DNA from: an uncultured Lachnospiraceae bacterium
GTDB lineage: Bacteria; Bacillota; Clostridia; Lachnospirales; Lachnospiraceae
Length of the DNA: 10,474 nucleotides
NCBI GenBank assembly: GCA_947174725.1
Contig: CAMWKA010000037.1
Coordinates: forward strand, 1-10,474
Direction of reading: 5' to 3'
Made by a program: the position numbers and the translations under genes. Shown one piece after another: positions 1 through 6,718 of the stretch; within the stretch, counting starts at the first letter, position 1; every line of letters begins with the position of its first letter. The notes below the pieces were generated by a model. It saw nothing but the letters and a program-made list of their open reading frames with translations. It did no database searches and was not told where the DNA came from.

Positions 1-331
1 CCTTCAGATTATGTGCCTTATCCTTTTTACATTTTTCACAATATCTGCCCGTGCTGATGGTCGCCCCACAGATCTCGCAGTTGATCTTTACAGGAGAATC
101 CTCTGTAAAAAACAGTCTTTCCTCACGAACCCACTGCTGTATCTGCTTCGCATCCACACCGCAATCTTCCACAATCTCCGGTATCGTAGCAGTCTTATGC
201 TCCTGTACATATTTTTTTACTGCCTGAAACTGTGCTTCCGCATGCTCTCTGCACGAGGGACAAATCGGTGCGCCACCGACATAGTTAAACATCTTTCCAC
301 ATTTTCTGCAATTTTTTACATTCATAGCCAT
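1..331 (-). CDS. yvyF: YvyF-like flagellar operon zinc-ribbon protein, 3' end outside window
   Basis: The frame stays open from an ATG at 331 to the window edge, giving about 110 residues with the C-terminus missing. Counting from the second ATG (325), the N-terminus has a zinc-ribbon pattern with Cys6, Cys9, Cys22 and Cys25. The middle (TIPEIVEDCGVDAKQIQQW) resembles a small helix-turn-helix. A second Cys cluster (CEIC, then CEKC) begins near the truncated end. This layout matches the flagellar operon protein family represented by B. subtilis YvyF (TIGR03826), which lies between comFC and flgM. Its biochemical role is poorly defined; a regulatory role in flagellar gene expression is inference. 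It follows comF by 18 bases. A GGAGG at 341-337 sits 5 bases before the ATG at 331 and 11 before the ATG at 325, so the start is ambiguous. If synteny holds, flgM, flgN or flgK should follow beyond the edge. Confidence 0.85.
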   Translation of the reverse strand, partial: MAMNVKNCRKCGKMFNYVGGAPICPSCREHAEAQFQAVKKYVQEHKTATIPEIVEDCGVDAKQIQQWVREERLFFTEDSPVKINCEICGATISTGRYCEKCKKDKAHNLK

Positions 332-349
332 ACCATCCTCCATGAGATT

Positions 350-1063
350 TTACAGTCTGCCAATGGCAAGCGTAAGGAAATGAACCCGGCTGACTCCAGC
401 GGTTTTCAATACCTTTGCCATCTCATCCATTGTGCTGCCTGTCGTATAAATATCATCAACGATAATGATACACTTTAATTTTACATCAAATTGACCAATA
501 TTAAAAGCATTTTTCAAATTTATTTGTCGCCCGGCCGGATCCAGCTCTTTCATAGGGACTGTCTGCCTCTGCCGGAGCATCAGACCCCGTCTGACAGGAA
601 TATGAAGCGCCGCTCCCACCGCTTCCGCCAGAAGGCCTGCCTGATTATAACCGCGCATCCGTTCCTTTCTTTTATACATCGGCACCGGCAACAATACGTC
701 GGGATGCCATTTCATGATCCTGTCACCCAGCCGCTCCGCCATTTCCCTTCCATAAAAGCCGGCATATTCGCATCGTCCCTTATATTTGAAACGATATAGG
801 GAATCTTTGATCGAGTCATATTCATAGAGAGCAAGCCCGCTGTCATAGATATGTCTTCCGTCCATACAATCGTGACAATATTCTTCCTCCTCGATCTGCA
901 ACGGTTTACCACACTTACAGCATCTGGGTTCCGCCACATAACGAAGCTTTGGAATACACTCCTCGCATACCTCTTCTTCCTGCAAAAGAACACCGTCGCA
1001 TACGGGGCATCTTGCGGGATATAAAAAATCCAAAATCCCTCTTTCTTTCAATTTACTTACCAA
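350..1063 (-). CDS. comF: ComF family phosphoribosyltransferase-like protein
   Basis: This 237-residue protein has the ComFC layout. The N-terminal third carries cysteine pairs (C19/C22, C33/C36, C48/C51 and C63/C66) typical of zinc-binding ribbons. A type I phosphoribosyltransferase fold follows, with the conserved RMRGYNQ block near 136-141 and the PRPP-binding loop VDDIYTTGST at 202-211. In naturally competent Firmicutes and in Haemophilus, ComFC/ComF is needed for handling incoming single-stranded DNA; its exact reaction is unsettled, and many non-competent bacteria keep it. The start is a TTG at 1063 directly after the recD2 TGA. A GGGGAGG at 1076-1070, inside the last recD2 codons, lies 6 bases before it. 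The overlapping ATG at 1067 hits a stop after four codons, so it cannot be the start. Coupled translation with recD2 is likely. Confidence 0.93.
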   Translation of the reverse strand: MVSKLKERGILDFLYPARCPVCDGVLLQEEEVCEECIPKLRYVAEPRCCKCGKPLQIEEEEYCHDCMDGRHIYDSGLALYEYDSIKDSLYRFKYKGRCEYAGFYGREMAERLGDRIMKWHPDVLLPVPMYKRKERMRGYNQAGLLAEAVGAALHIPVRRGLMLRQRQTVPMKELDPAGRQINLKNAFNIGQFDVKLKCIIIVDDIYTTGSTMDEMAKVLKTAGVSRVHFLTLAIGRL

Positions 1064-3304
1064 TCATATCCTCCCCATATCCATCTCCATCAATCTCTCA
1101 TTCAATGATGTATAACGCTTTTGAACCGCATCGGCGCTGATCATCCGCAAAACCGTATCCGGATTTCCTAATATTATAACACAATCCCTGGCTCTGGTCA
1201 CGCCGGTATATAATAAATTTCTGTTCAATAACATCTTGGGTCCGTTCAGGATCGGCAAAATAATGACCGGATACTCGCTTCCCTGGGATTTATGTATCGT
1301 AATGGCATACGCATGCTCCAGTTCATCCAGTTCCTGAAAGGTGTAATCCACCAGCTTGCCATCATCAAAACAAACCTTTAGTATCTTACTGAAGTCATCG
1401 ATATCTCGTATTGTTCCGATATCTCCGTTAAATACTCCCGTTCCATCCGCAATGGTAATATTATAATTGCCGACAATCTCCCACTTCAGATCATAGTCAT
1501 TTTTGATCTGCATAATCTTGTCGCCTACCCGGAAAAGCGTATCACCGTACTGGAATTCCTTTTTTTCTGGAGATGGCGGATTAAGACGTTCCTGAAAAAC
1601 TCTATTCAATTCCTCAGATCCCAAAGGGCCCTTTCTCATTGGCGTAAGGATCTGTGCCTCTAAGGGTTCGATCTGAAATTCTTTCGGCACCTTATCCTTA
1701 ACCAGCGCCTCGATATACTGATAGATCACCTCCGGACGATCCTTGTCCAGCAGGAAAAAATCCCGGTACTTCTGTGAAAAATCGATAGGTTCTCCTTTAT
1801 TGATCTTGTGCGCATAGGATACGATATGACTCTCCGCCGCCTGACGGAATATTTTTTCCAGCATAACGCAGGCAAATCTGCCGCTGTCAATAATATCTTT
1901 CAGAATCTGTCCCGGTCCCACTGACGGAAGCTGGCTTACATCTCCTATCAGAATCAATTTTGTCCCCGGTATCAGTGCCGCTAAAAGCGCCCGCAGCAGA
2001 TGGATATCCACCATACTGACTTCATCAACAACCACCGCGTCTACTTCCAGCGGATTGTCCTCATTTCGCTCAAAATTACTTCTGTGTCCCTCTCCCGCAA
2101 TCTCGCCGCTGATCTCCAAAAGTCTATGGATCGTCTTCGCTTCATATCCCGTGGTTTCCGTCATCCGCTTTGCCGCCCGTCCTGTCGGCGCTGCCAGCAC
2201 AAAATCCATCTGTTCGGCTTCCAGATATTTTAAAATCGCATTGATCGTCGTGGTCTTACCGGTTCCCGGTCCTCCTGACAATATAAATACGCCGTTTTTA
2301 ATACATGCCGCTACCGCTTCCCGCTGCAGACCATCCAGATTCATTTCCATGGATGCTTCTATGGCAACGATACGCTCCATAATCTTTTGGTCCGAGATCT
2401 GGGAAACCGGATATTCATAGCTGTCCCGCAACTCCAAAAGCTTTCTTGCGCAAGTCATCTCTTCTTTGTAATATGATGCCGGATAAACTCGTTCTTCATC
2501 CTTTATTTTCTTTAACAAAACCTGCTGATCCATCGCGAGAGACATCAGCTGTCCTGTGATCTGTTCCGATTCCAGTCCAAGCAGCTGCGCCGTCTTATCC
2601 AAAAGAAGTTCTCTTGGATAGTAACAATTCCCCTCTATTGTCTGCTGGTACAGAACATATATGATGCCGCACCTGATACGATAATCCGAATCCACCCGGA
2701 TCCCTGCGTGGGACGCAATTTCATCCGCAATCTTAAAGCCTACTCCCTGAATATCCTCTACCATCCGATAGGGATTTTCCCTGATGACCTGATAAACTTC
2801 ATTTCCATACTGCCGATAGATCTTATCCGCCAGATTCTGCCCGATTCCGTATTGCTGCAGAAAAAGAGCGGCATTACGCATCTCTCTTTTCTCCACAAGC
2901 TGTTCCGCAATCTCCCTTGCCTTTTTCTGGCTGATTCCCTTGATCTCCGCCAGCCGTTCCGGCTCTTCCTCAATAATACGGAAAGTATCCTCCCCAAAAT
3001 GATCCACAATTCTCTGTGCCAGCGCGTTTCCGATTCCCTTGATTGCACCGGAGCCAAGGTAACGCATCAGGGAAAGCTTATCCTCCGGCGGAACCGCCTT
3101 AATTCCCGATATCTTGAACTGTTCCAGATACTTGGGATGGACAGTATATTCTCCTTCCATCTCCACGGTCTCTCCTTCGGAAAACCCGCGCATAAGACCT
3201 ACGCAGACATGAGGTTCCCCCTCTACGATCACTTCCGCCACCGTAAAGCCGTTTTCCTCATTCTGAAATATGAAATGATCAATATAACCTTTGAGTATTT
3301 CCAT
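1064..3304 (-). CDS. recD2: RecD2-type ATP-dependent DNA helicase (SF1B)
   Basis: The 746-residue protein has the full RecD2 (RecD-like, YrrC) architecture. An N-terminal OB-like region (about 1-75) is followed by helix-hairpin-helix repeats (about 80-205), a linker region, and the SF1 motor. Motor motifs are the Walker A loop GGPGTGKTT (344-352), motif II VDEVSMVD (426-433), motif III GDVSQLPSVGPG (454-465), the FRQ of motif IV (486-488), motif V TIHKSQGSEYP (669-679) and motif VI YTGVTRAR (699-706). The family moves 5' to 3' on single-stranded DNA and acts in replication-fork and recombinational repair in bacteria that use AddAB rather than RecBCD. It is full length. The ATG at 3304 follows AAAGG (3315-3311) at 6 bases, a modest ribosome binding site. 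It abuts comF on one side and follows a hairpin after flgJ on the other. Confidence 0.97.
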   Translation of the reverse strand: MEILKGYIDHFIFQNEENGFTVAEVIVEGEPHVCVGLMRGFSEGETVEMEGEYTVHPKYLEQFKISGIKAVPPEDKLSLMRYLGSGAIKGIGNALAQRIVDHFGEDTFRIIEEEPERLAEIKGISQKKAREIAEQLVEKREMRNAALFLQQYGIGQNLADKIYRQYGNEVYQVIRENPYRMVEDIQGVGFKIADEIASHAGIRVDSDYRIRCGIIYVLYQQTIEGNCYYPRELLLDKTAQLLGLESEQITGQLMSLAMDQQVLLKKIKDEERVYPASYYKEEMTCARKLLELRDSYEYPVSQISDQKIMERIVAIEASMEMNLDGLQREAVAACIKNGVFILSGGPGTGKTTTINAILKYLEAEQMDFVLAAPTGRAAKRMTETTGYEAKTIHRLLEISGEIAGEGHRSNFERNEDNPLEVDAVVVDEVSMVDIHLLRALLAALIPGTKLILIGDVSQLPSVGPGQILKDIIDSGRFACVMLEKIFRQAAESHIVSYAHKINKGEPIDFSQKYRDFFLLDKDRPEVIYQYIEALVKDKVPKEFQIEPLEAQILTPMRKGPLGSEELNRVFQERLNPPSPEKKEFQYGDTLFRVGDKIMQIKNDYDLKWEIVGNYNITIADGTGVFNGDIGTIRDIDDFSKILKVCFDDGKLVDYTFQELDELEHAYAITIHKSQGSEYPVIILPILNGPKMLLNRNLLYTGVTRARDCVIILGNPDTVLRMISADAVQKRYTSLNERLMEMDMGRI

Positions 3305-3322
3305 AGTCAGCCTTTCCCTTAC

Positions 3323-3351
3323 AAAAGAACGCCGCGTTCATCGCGGCGTTC
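3323..3351 (-). terminator. GC-rich hairpin with short T run between flgJ and recD2
   Basis: A perfect 10-base-pair stem (GAACGCCGCG with CGCGGCGTTC, 3351-3342 with 3336-3327) encloses a 5-base loop. On the minus strand it is followed at once by TTTT (3326-3323), then GTAAGGG. It resembles a factor-independent terminator, but the T run is short and the recD2 start is only 19 bases beyond. Partial termination or a 3' stabiliser for the flagellar transcript is as likely as a full stop. No separate recD2 promoter fits in the remaining gap. Confidence 0.6.
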
Positions 3352-3366
3352 CCATATCTTTATGTA

Positions 3367-3759
3367 TTATGCTTCTTCAGGCTGCGCGACCTGCCCCTGT
3401 GCCAAAAGCGCCTCCACATCGATCGTCTGCGTCCGTTTCATCTGTTCAAACATCTGCATTGCCAGACTGTTAGGTCCTAAGTTTTGATCCGTCAGACTCT
3501 TTGCAACATCGCTGATCGCCGTATCCATAAAAGTATCCACCATACCGGAAGAGCTTTCGTCTTCCCCCGTAATATTTACAGTGGACTTCATAGACTTGAT
3601 TACCTGCTCCCAGAGATAATTTTCAAACTCTTTACAGGCATCTAAAAGTTCTTCATCTGTCTGGGCATTTTTTGCCTTATTTGTCATATCCTGCGAATCA
3701 ACCTTCGACGCAAGCTGTGACGCATAATCCTTATATCCGCCGATTCCTGCAATATCCAT
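3367..3759 (-). CDS. flgJ: FlgJ-like rod-binding protein, N-terminal domain only
   Basis: This 130-residue protein matches the rod-binding domain found at the N-terminus of FlgJ, with the characteristic segment DACKEFENYLWEQVIKSMK (about 41-59), a low-complexity acidic/serine stretch, and a MVDTFMDTAISDVAKSL helix. In proteobacterial FlgJ this part caps the growing rod, while a C-terminal muramidase opens the peptidoglycan. Here the muramidase half is absent, which is common in Firmicutes and many other phyla where another hydrolase does that job. The frame stays open upstream to 3870, but I place the start at ATG 3759 because GGAGGG (3769-3764) lies 4 bases before it and the upstream part is a repeat-like spacer. 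It follows flgF and flgG, fitting rod assembly. Confidence 0.85.
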   Translation of the reverse strand: MDIAGIGGYKDYASQLASKVDSQDMTNKAKNAQTDEELLDACKEFENYLWEQVIKSMKSTVNITGEDESSSGMVDTFMDTAISDVAKSLTDQNLGPNSLAMQMFEQMKRTQTIDVEALLAQGQVAQPEEA

Positions 3760-3774
3760 ATTTCCCTCCATTCC

Positions 3775-3872
3775 GCCGCCTTCGGCGGCACAAATAACCA
3801 TGCCTTTCCAATAACCTACGAACTTTGTGCCGCAGGCACAAATTCGCGGTTGAAAAACAAAGTTTTTCAACC
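3775..3872 (-). repeat. Cluster of three inverted repeats in the flgG-flgJ spacer
   Basis: Three hairpins fill nearly the whole 113-base spacer. The first is an 11-bp perfect stem with a TTT loop, starting on the base right after the flgG stop (3872-3848). The second has an 8-bp perfect stem (TTTGTGCC/GGCACAAA) with a TGC loop (3842-3824). The third has a 6-bp GC stem (GCCGCC/GGCGGC) with a GAA loop (3789-3775). TTTGTGCC recurs at 3794-3787, so the GGCACAAA arm (3831-3824) could pair with either copy, giving alternative folds. None is followed by a T run, so these are not simple terminators. The pattern resembles a dispersed intergenic palindromic element, but I see no second full copy in this window. 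Confidence 0.7.
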
Positions 3873-4691
3873 TTATCTCTTCAACTGATTTGCCTGCTCC
3901 ATCATCGTATCTGAAGTTGTGATCGCCTTGGAGTTAGCTTCATAGGCCCTCTGCGCCACGATCAGATTGACCATCTCATCCGCCAGCTGTACATTGGATC
4001 CTTCCAGATATCCCTGTTTAACCGAACTCTTGATAATATTATTTGTGGTAGCCTCATTCATCGCATTGCCGCTGGCAACTGTCTGACGATACCGGCTGCC
4101 GTCCATCTTCTCTAATCCTTCCGGATTATTAAACTGGAATAACCCGATCCTGATTCCGAGAGACTGTATATTATTTTTTTCATCAACTGTGCCAAATTCA
4201 CCATCTGCGGTAGCCACGATCTGGCTGGCATGCAGGTTAGCATTGAACGTAATCGGCTGCCCCTTAGAGTCCAGAACCGGTTCTCCTGCTGACGTGGAAA
4301 GAACCAGACCGCCGTTATTCCCTCTCGACAGATTAAAATTACCGTTTCTGGTATAGTAAATCGTACCGTCCTCCCCACGAACCGCAAAGAAGCCTTCTCC
4401 GTCAATAGCAAAATTGTTATTGCCGTCCGCCGCATAGAAACTTCCCTGTCTGAAAATCGTTGTGATGGAAGAAGGTCTGACGCCAAGACCAACCTGCGAA
4501 TCAATCGGTTTTGTGTCGCCGTTTGCTGTTGTAGTCTTTGTCTGAAGCTCCTGATAAAGCAGCGACTTAAACTCATTCTGACTGGTCTTATAACCTACCG
4601 TATTCACATTAGATATATTGTTGGCAATCGTATCGACCGCCGTCTGCTGCGCTATCATGCCGGTAGCTGCTGACCATAATGATCTTACCAT
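3873..4691 (-). CDS. flgG: Flagellar distal rod protein FlgG-type (FlhP-like)
   Basis: The 272-residue protein has both hallmark ends of the rod/hook family. The N-terminal motif is ANNISNVNTVGYK (23-35), and the C-terminal helix SNVQLADEMVNLIVAQRAYEANSKAI ends near the terminus. Between them lie QVGLGVRPSSI (66-76) and GQGFF-like IDGEGFFAV (96-104). The insertion around 45-68 before QVGLGV is the type that sets FlgG distal-rod proteins apart from hook proteins. It is exported by the flagellar type III apparatus without a cleaved signal peptide and polymerises into the rod crossing the cell wall. The start ATG is preceded by GGGAGG (4706-4701 region) at about 8 bases. It follows flgF by 27 bases; by position it corresponds to flhP of B. 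subtilis. Confidence 0.92.
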   Translation of the reverse strand: MVRSLWSAATGMIAQQTAVDTIANNISNVNTVGYKTSQNEFKSLLYQELQTKTTTANGDTKPIDSQVGLGVRPSSITTIFRQGSFYAADGNNNFAIDGEGFFAVRGEDGTIYYTRNGNFNLSRGNNGGLVLSTSAGEPVLDSKGQPITFNANLHASQIVATADGEFGTVDEKNNIQSLGIRIGLFQFNNPEGLEKMDGSRYRQTVASGNAMNEATTNNIIKSSVKQGYLEGSNVQLADEMVNLIVAQRAYEANSKAITTSDTMMEQANQLKR

Positions 4692-4718
4692 AATAATATC
4701 CTCCCTTTTTTACCTAAC

Positions 4719-5510
4719 TTAGAGTTTTCCTATCTGATTTACTGCCAGATCTAAGGAAGAATCGTATGTCTGAATGACTTTCTGATTGGCCTCATATTGA
4801 CGCGAAACCGTGATCATATTGACCATCTCCGATACAACACTGACATTCGATGTCTCCAAATATCCCTGCAATATTAAGCAATCCGTTGCATCCGCCGGCT
4901 CCGCTCCTTCTACCGGTGTATAATAACTCTCTCCATAATGTCTCAGATAGTTGTAATCCGCAAAATCTGTAATCTTAAGCTGCGCAACCATCCTGTCATT
5001 CTGGAAGATCCGTCCCTGTTCATCTACTGTCATCGGAAGATCCGGATTCAATCGGATCCTCTGAGTCGCATTATTATTCGCTCTTGCAAGCACATAATCT
5101 CCATCAGTCGTCACCAGATACCCTTCCTTTGTCACCTGAAAATTACCATCTCTGGTGTACATCGTAGAAGTCTCTCCGGCTTTATTGGTAAACTCTACCG
5201 TAAAAAATCCTTCACTGCCAAGTGCGAGATCATAATCGTTATCCGTCACTTGCAACGGTCCCTGTGAAAAATCCGTATAGCCTTCTCCGATCTTAACTCC
5301 CGGGTTTGCCATACCGATGCGCCTTGGAAGATCCGAACATTCGGAATCATCTCTGATCTTATCCACCAATACCGAATTGAAAGACTGGCTGGTAGCGCCC
5401 TCCTTCTTATATCCGATCGTATCAACATTGGCAAGATTGTTGGTCAGGACGTCCATCCTGTTCTGCTCGTTGATCATCCCCGTATATGCCGTATATAATC
5501 CCTTTAACAT
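4719..5510 (-). CDS. flgF: Flagellar basal-body rod protein FlgF-type (FlhO-like)
   Basis: This 263-residue protein is a paralogue of the next gene. It has the N-terminal rod motif TNNLANVDTIGYKKEG (23-38), a central beta-rich domain with ALGSEGFFTV and YTRDGNFQVT, and the C-terminal coiled segment SNVSVVSEMVNMITVSRQYEANQKVIQ. It is shorter than FlgG-type proteins between the N-terminal motif and the SEGFF block. By position after the mbl-type gene it corresponds to B. subtilis flhO, a distal rod component. FlgF and FlgG are hard to tell apart by sequence, so the symbol is a positional and similarity call. The ATG has two Shine-Dalgarno-like sequences: AGGAG (5520-5516), 5 bases before it, and GGGAGG (5528-5523) further upstream. 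It lies 57 bases after the mbl stop, with no convincing terminator or promoter between. Confidence 0.87.
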   Translation of the reverse strand: MLKGLYTAYTGMINEQNRMDVLTNNLANVDTIGYKKEGATSQSFNSVLVDKIRDDSECSDLPRRIGMANPGVKIGEGYTDFSQGPLQVTDNDYDLALGSEGFFTVEFTNKAGETSTMYTRDGNFQVTKEGYLVTTDGDYVLARANNNATQRIRLNPDLPMTVDEQGRIFQNDRMVAQLKITDFADYNYLRHYGESYYTPVEGAEPADATDCLILQGYLETSNVSVVSEMVNMITVSRQYEANQKVIQTYDSSLDLAVNQIGKL

Positions 5511-5567
5511 ACCAGCTCCTATCCTCCCTGTATTTTACTTCAAGAAAAGCTTTCTGATATTGAACTT

Positions 5568-6563
5568 CTAAACTTCCCCATTATAATCCGTCAAAAACTC
5601 TATATATCTTCCTGTCCCGATGGCCACACAGGTCATCGGTTCCTCTGCCGTCATCGTATTGATATGGGTACGCTCCTCAATCAATTCTTCCAGTCCGCGC
5701 AGCATCGCTCCGCCTCCTGTCAGTACGATACCCCTGTCTACAATATCACCGGCCAGCTCAGGCGGCGTCTTCTCCAAAACAGCGCAGATCGTATCCAGAA
5801 TCTGTGTCGTCGTTTCCTTCAATGCTTCCTGCGTCTCATCTGAGGATACGCGTATCGTCTCCGGAAGTCCGGTGATCAGGTTTCGTCCCCTGACATCCAT
5901 ATACTCAACTTCTGCCGGTTTAAACGCCGTACCGACATTGATCTTGATATCCTCCGCTGTACGATCACCAATCAAAAGATTGTACTTTCTTCTCATATAA
6001 CGGACAATCGCCTCATCAAAATCATCTCCCGCGATCTTGATGGAAGCGCTTTCCACCGTACCGCCCAAAGAAATTACCGCAACGTCCGTCGTACCGCCGC
6101 CGATATCCACGATCATATTGCCCTGCGGCTTTCCAATGTCAATTCCTGCCCCGATGGCAGCTGCGATCGGCTCCTCTATGATAGCAACTTCTCTTGCACC
6201 CGCCTGATAAGTCGCGTCTTCTACCGCCTTTTTCTCTACCTCAGTAACGCCGCTCGGTACACAGACCGCAATCCTGGGTTTGCGGAACATCCTCTTTCCC
6301 AATGCCTTAGCGATGAAATACTTCATCATCTTTTCTGTAACCGTATAGTCCGAAATAACACCCTGCCGCAACGGTCTGATCGCCACAATATTACCCGGCG
6401 TACGTCCGATCATCAGCCGGGCATCCTCTCCGATCGCTTTGATCTTATTCGTATCGCGGTCAAACGCCACAACAGACGGCTCCTTTAAGACAACGCCTTT
6501 TCCTCTGATATATACCAAGATACTAGCCGTACCAAGATCGATTCCTATGTCTGTGTAATTCAT
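5568..6563 (-). CDS. mbl: MreB/Mbl-family actin-like cell shape protein
   Basis: The 331-residue protein is a bacterial actin. Phosphate-binding loop 1 is IDLGTASILVY (8-18), loop 2 is IVDIGGGTTDVAVIS (151-165), and the adenosine-binding block is GIVLTGGGAMLRG (about 289-301). The segments EPSVVAFD, GRTPGNIVAIRPLRQGVISDY and RTAEDIKINVGTAF are typical of MreB/Mbl. These proteins form membrane-associated filaments that guide cell-wall synthesis in rod-shaped cells. I favour Mbl over MreB because two flagellar rod genes follow, as in the mbl-flhO-flhP order of B. subtilis; mreC and mreD are absent here. The ATG at 6563 is the first possible start, since an in-frame TAA lies two codons upstream. 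The ribosome binding site is weak, with AAAGG 13 bases away. Confidence 0.95.
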   Translation of the reverse strand: MNYTDIGIDLGTASILVYIRGKGVVLKEPSVVAFDRDTNKIKAIGEDARLMIGRTPGNIVAIRPLRQGVISDYTVTEKMMKYFIAKALGKRMFRKPRIAVCVPSGVTEVEKKAVEDATYQAGAREVAIIEEPIAAAIGAGIDIGKPQGNMIVDIGGGTTDVAVISLGGTVESASIKIAGDDFDEAIVRYMRRKYNLLIGDRTAEDIKINVGTAFKPAEVEYMDVRGRNLITGLPETIRVSSDETQEALKETTTQILDTICAVLEKTPPELAGDIVDRGIVLTGGGAMLRGLEELIEERTHINTMTAEEPMTCVAIGTGRYIEFLTDYNGEV

Positions 6564-6633
6564 ACTTTAAACCATGCCTTTCTATCAGCCTGCGAAGGTC
6601 CCATTATTCATTTTACCCGAATCTTCCCAACCT

Positions 6634-6661
6634 ATTATAACCGATAGAAATTCTTTTTCAA
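6634..6661 (-). promoter_or_regulatory. Probable sigma-A promoter for mbl-flgF-flgG-flgJ
   Basis: A perfect -10 box TATAAT (6639-6634) is preceded by TTGAAA (6661-6656) with a 16-base spacer. A start near 6627 would leave a leader of about 63 bases before mbl. The match to the vegetative consensus TTGACA-N17-TATAAT is good but was found by eye only. Confidence 0.7.
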
Positions 6662-6687
6662 AGAGTTTTCTTACATAGTTAATAAAA

Positions 6688-6715
6688 TTATCGGCAAATT
6701 CCGGCAAAAACTTTA
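6688..6715 (-). promoter_or_regulatory. Probable sigma-28/sigma-D flagellar promoter
   Basis: On the minus strand TAAAGTTT (6715-6708) is followed after 12 bases by GCCGATAA (6695-6688). The enterobacterial FliA consensus is TAAAGTTT-N11-GCCGATAA, and the B. subtilis sigma-D consensus is TAAA-N14 to 16-GCCGATAT. Here TAAA and GCCGATAA are 16 bases apart, so both core elements match with a spacer at the long end. It begins three bases after the uvrA stop and points at the mbl-flagellar genes. It lies in a true spacer, which makes chance less likely. Confidence 0.75.
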
Positions 6716-6718
6716 TGC

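Noticed and set aside
11..478. Plus-strand open frames, including this one and those at 2708-3487 and 7951-8374.
   Set aside because: They run antisense to well-supported genes, show no recognisable domains or ribosome sites, and look like chance open frames.
3760..3870. An N-terminal extension of flgJ by 37 residues through the spacer (TTG start at 3870).
   Set aside because: The extension translates the inverted-repeat cluster, has no plausible ribosome site, and a good GGAGGG precedes the ATG at 3759.
5532..5567. Possible terminator hairpin between mbl and flgF around AGAAAGCTTTTCT.
   Set aside because: The stem is short and A/T rich with internal mismatches and no T run after it; read-through into flgF is more likely.
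6099..6106. A GCCGATAT resembling a sigma-28 -10 box on the plus strand inside mbl.
   Set aside because: No TAAA element lies about 15 bases upstream, it is within coding sequence, and it points away from any gene.
6587..6616. A very short open frame (about 8 codons) in the mbl leader as a possible leader peptide.
   Set aside because: It lacks a good ribosome site and any regulatory codon pattern, and there is no attenuator-like hairpin after it.
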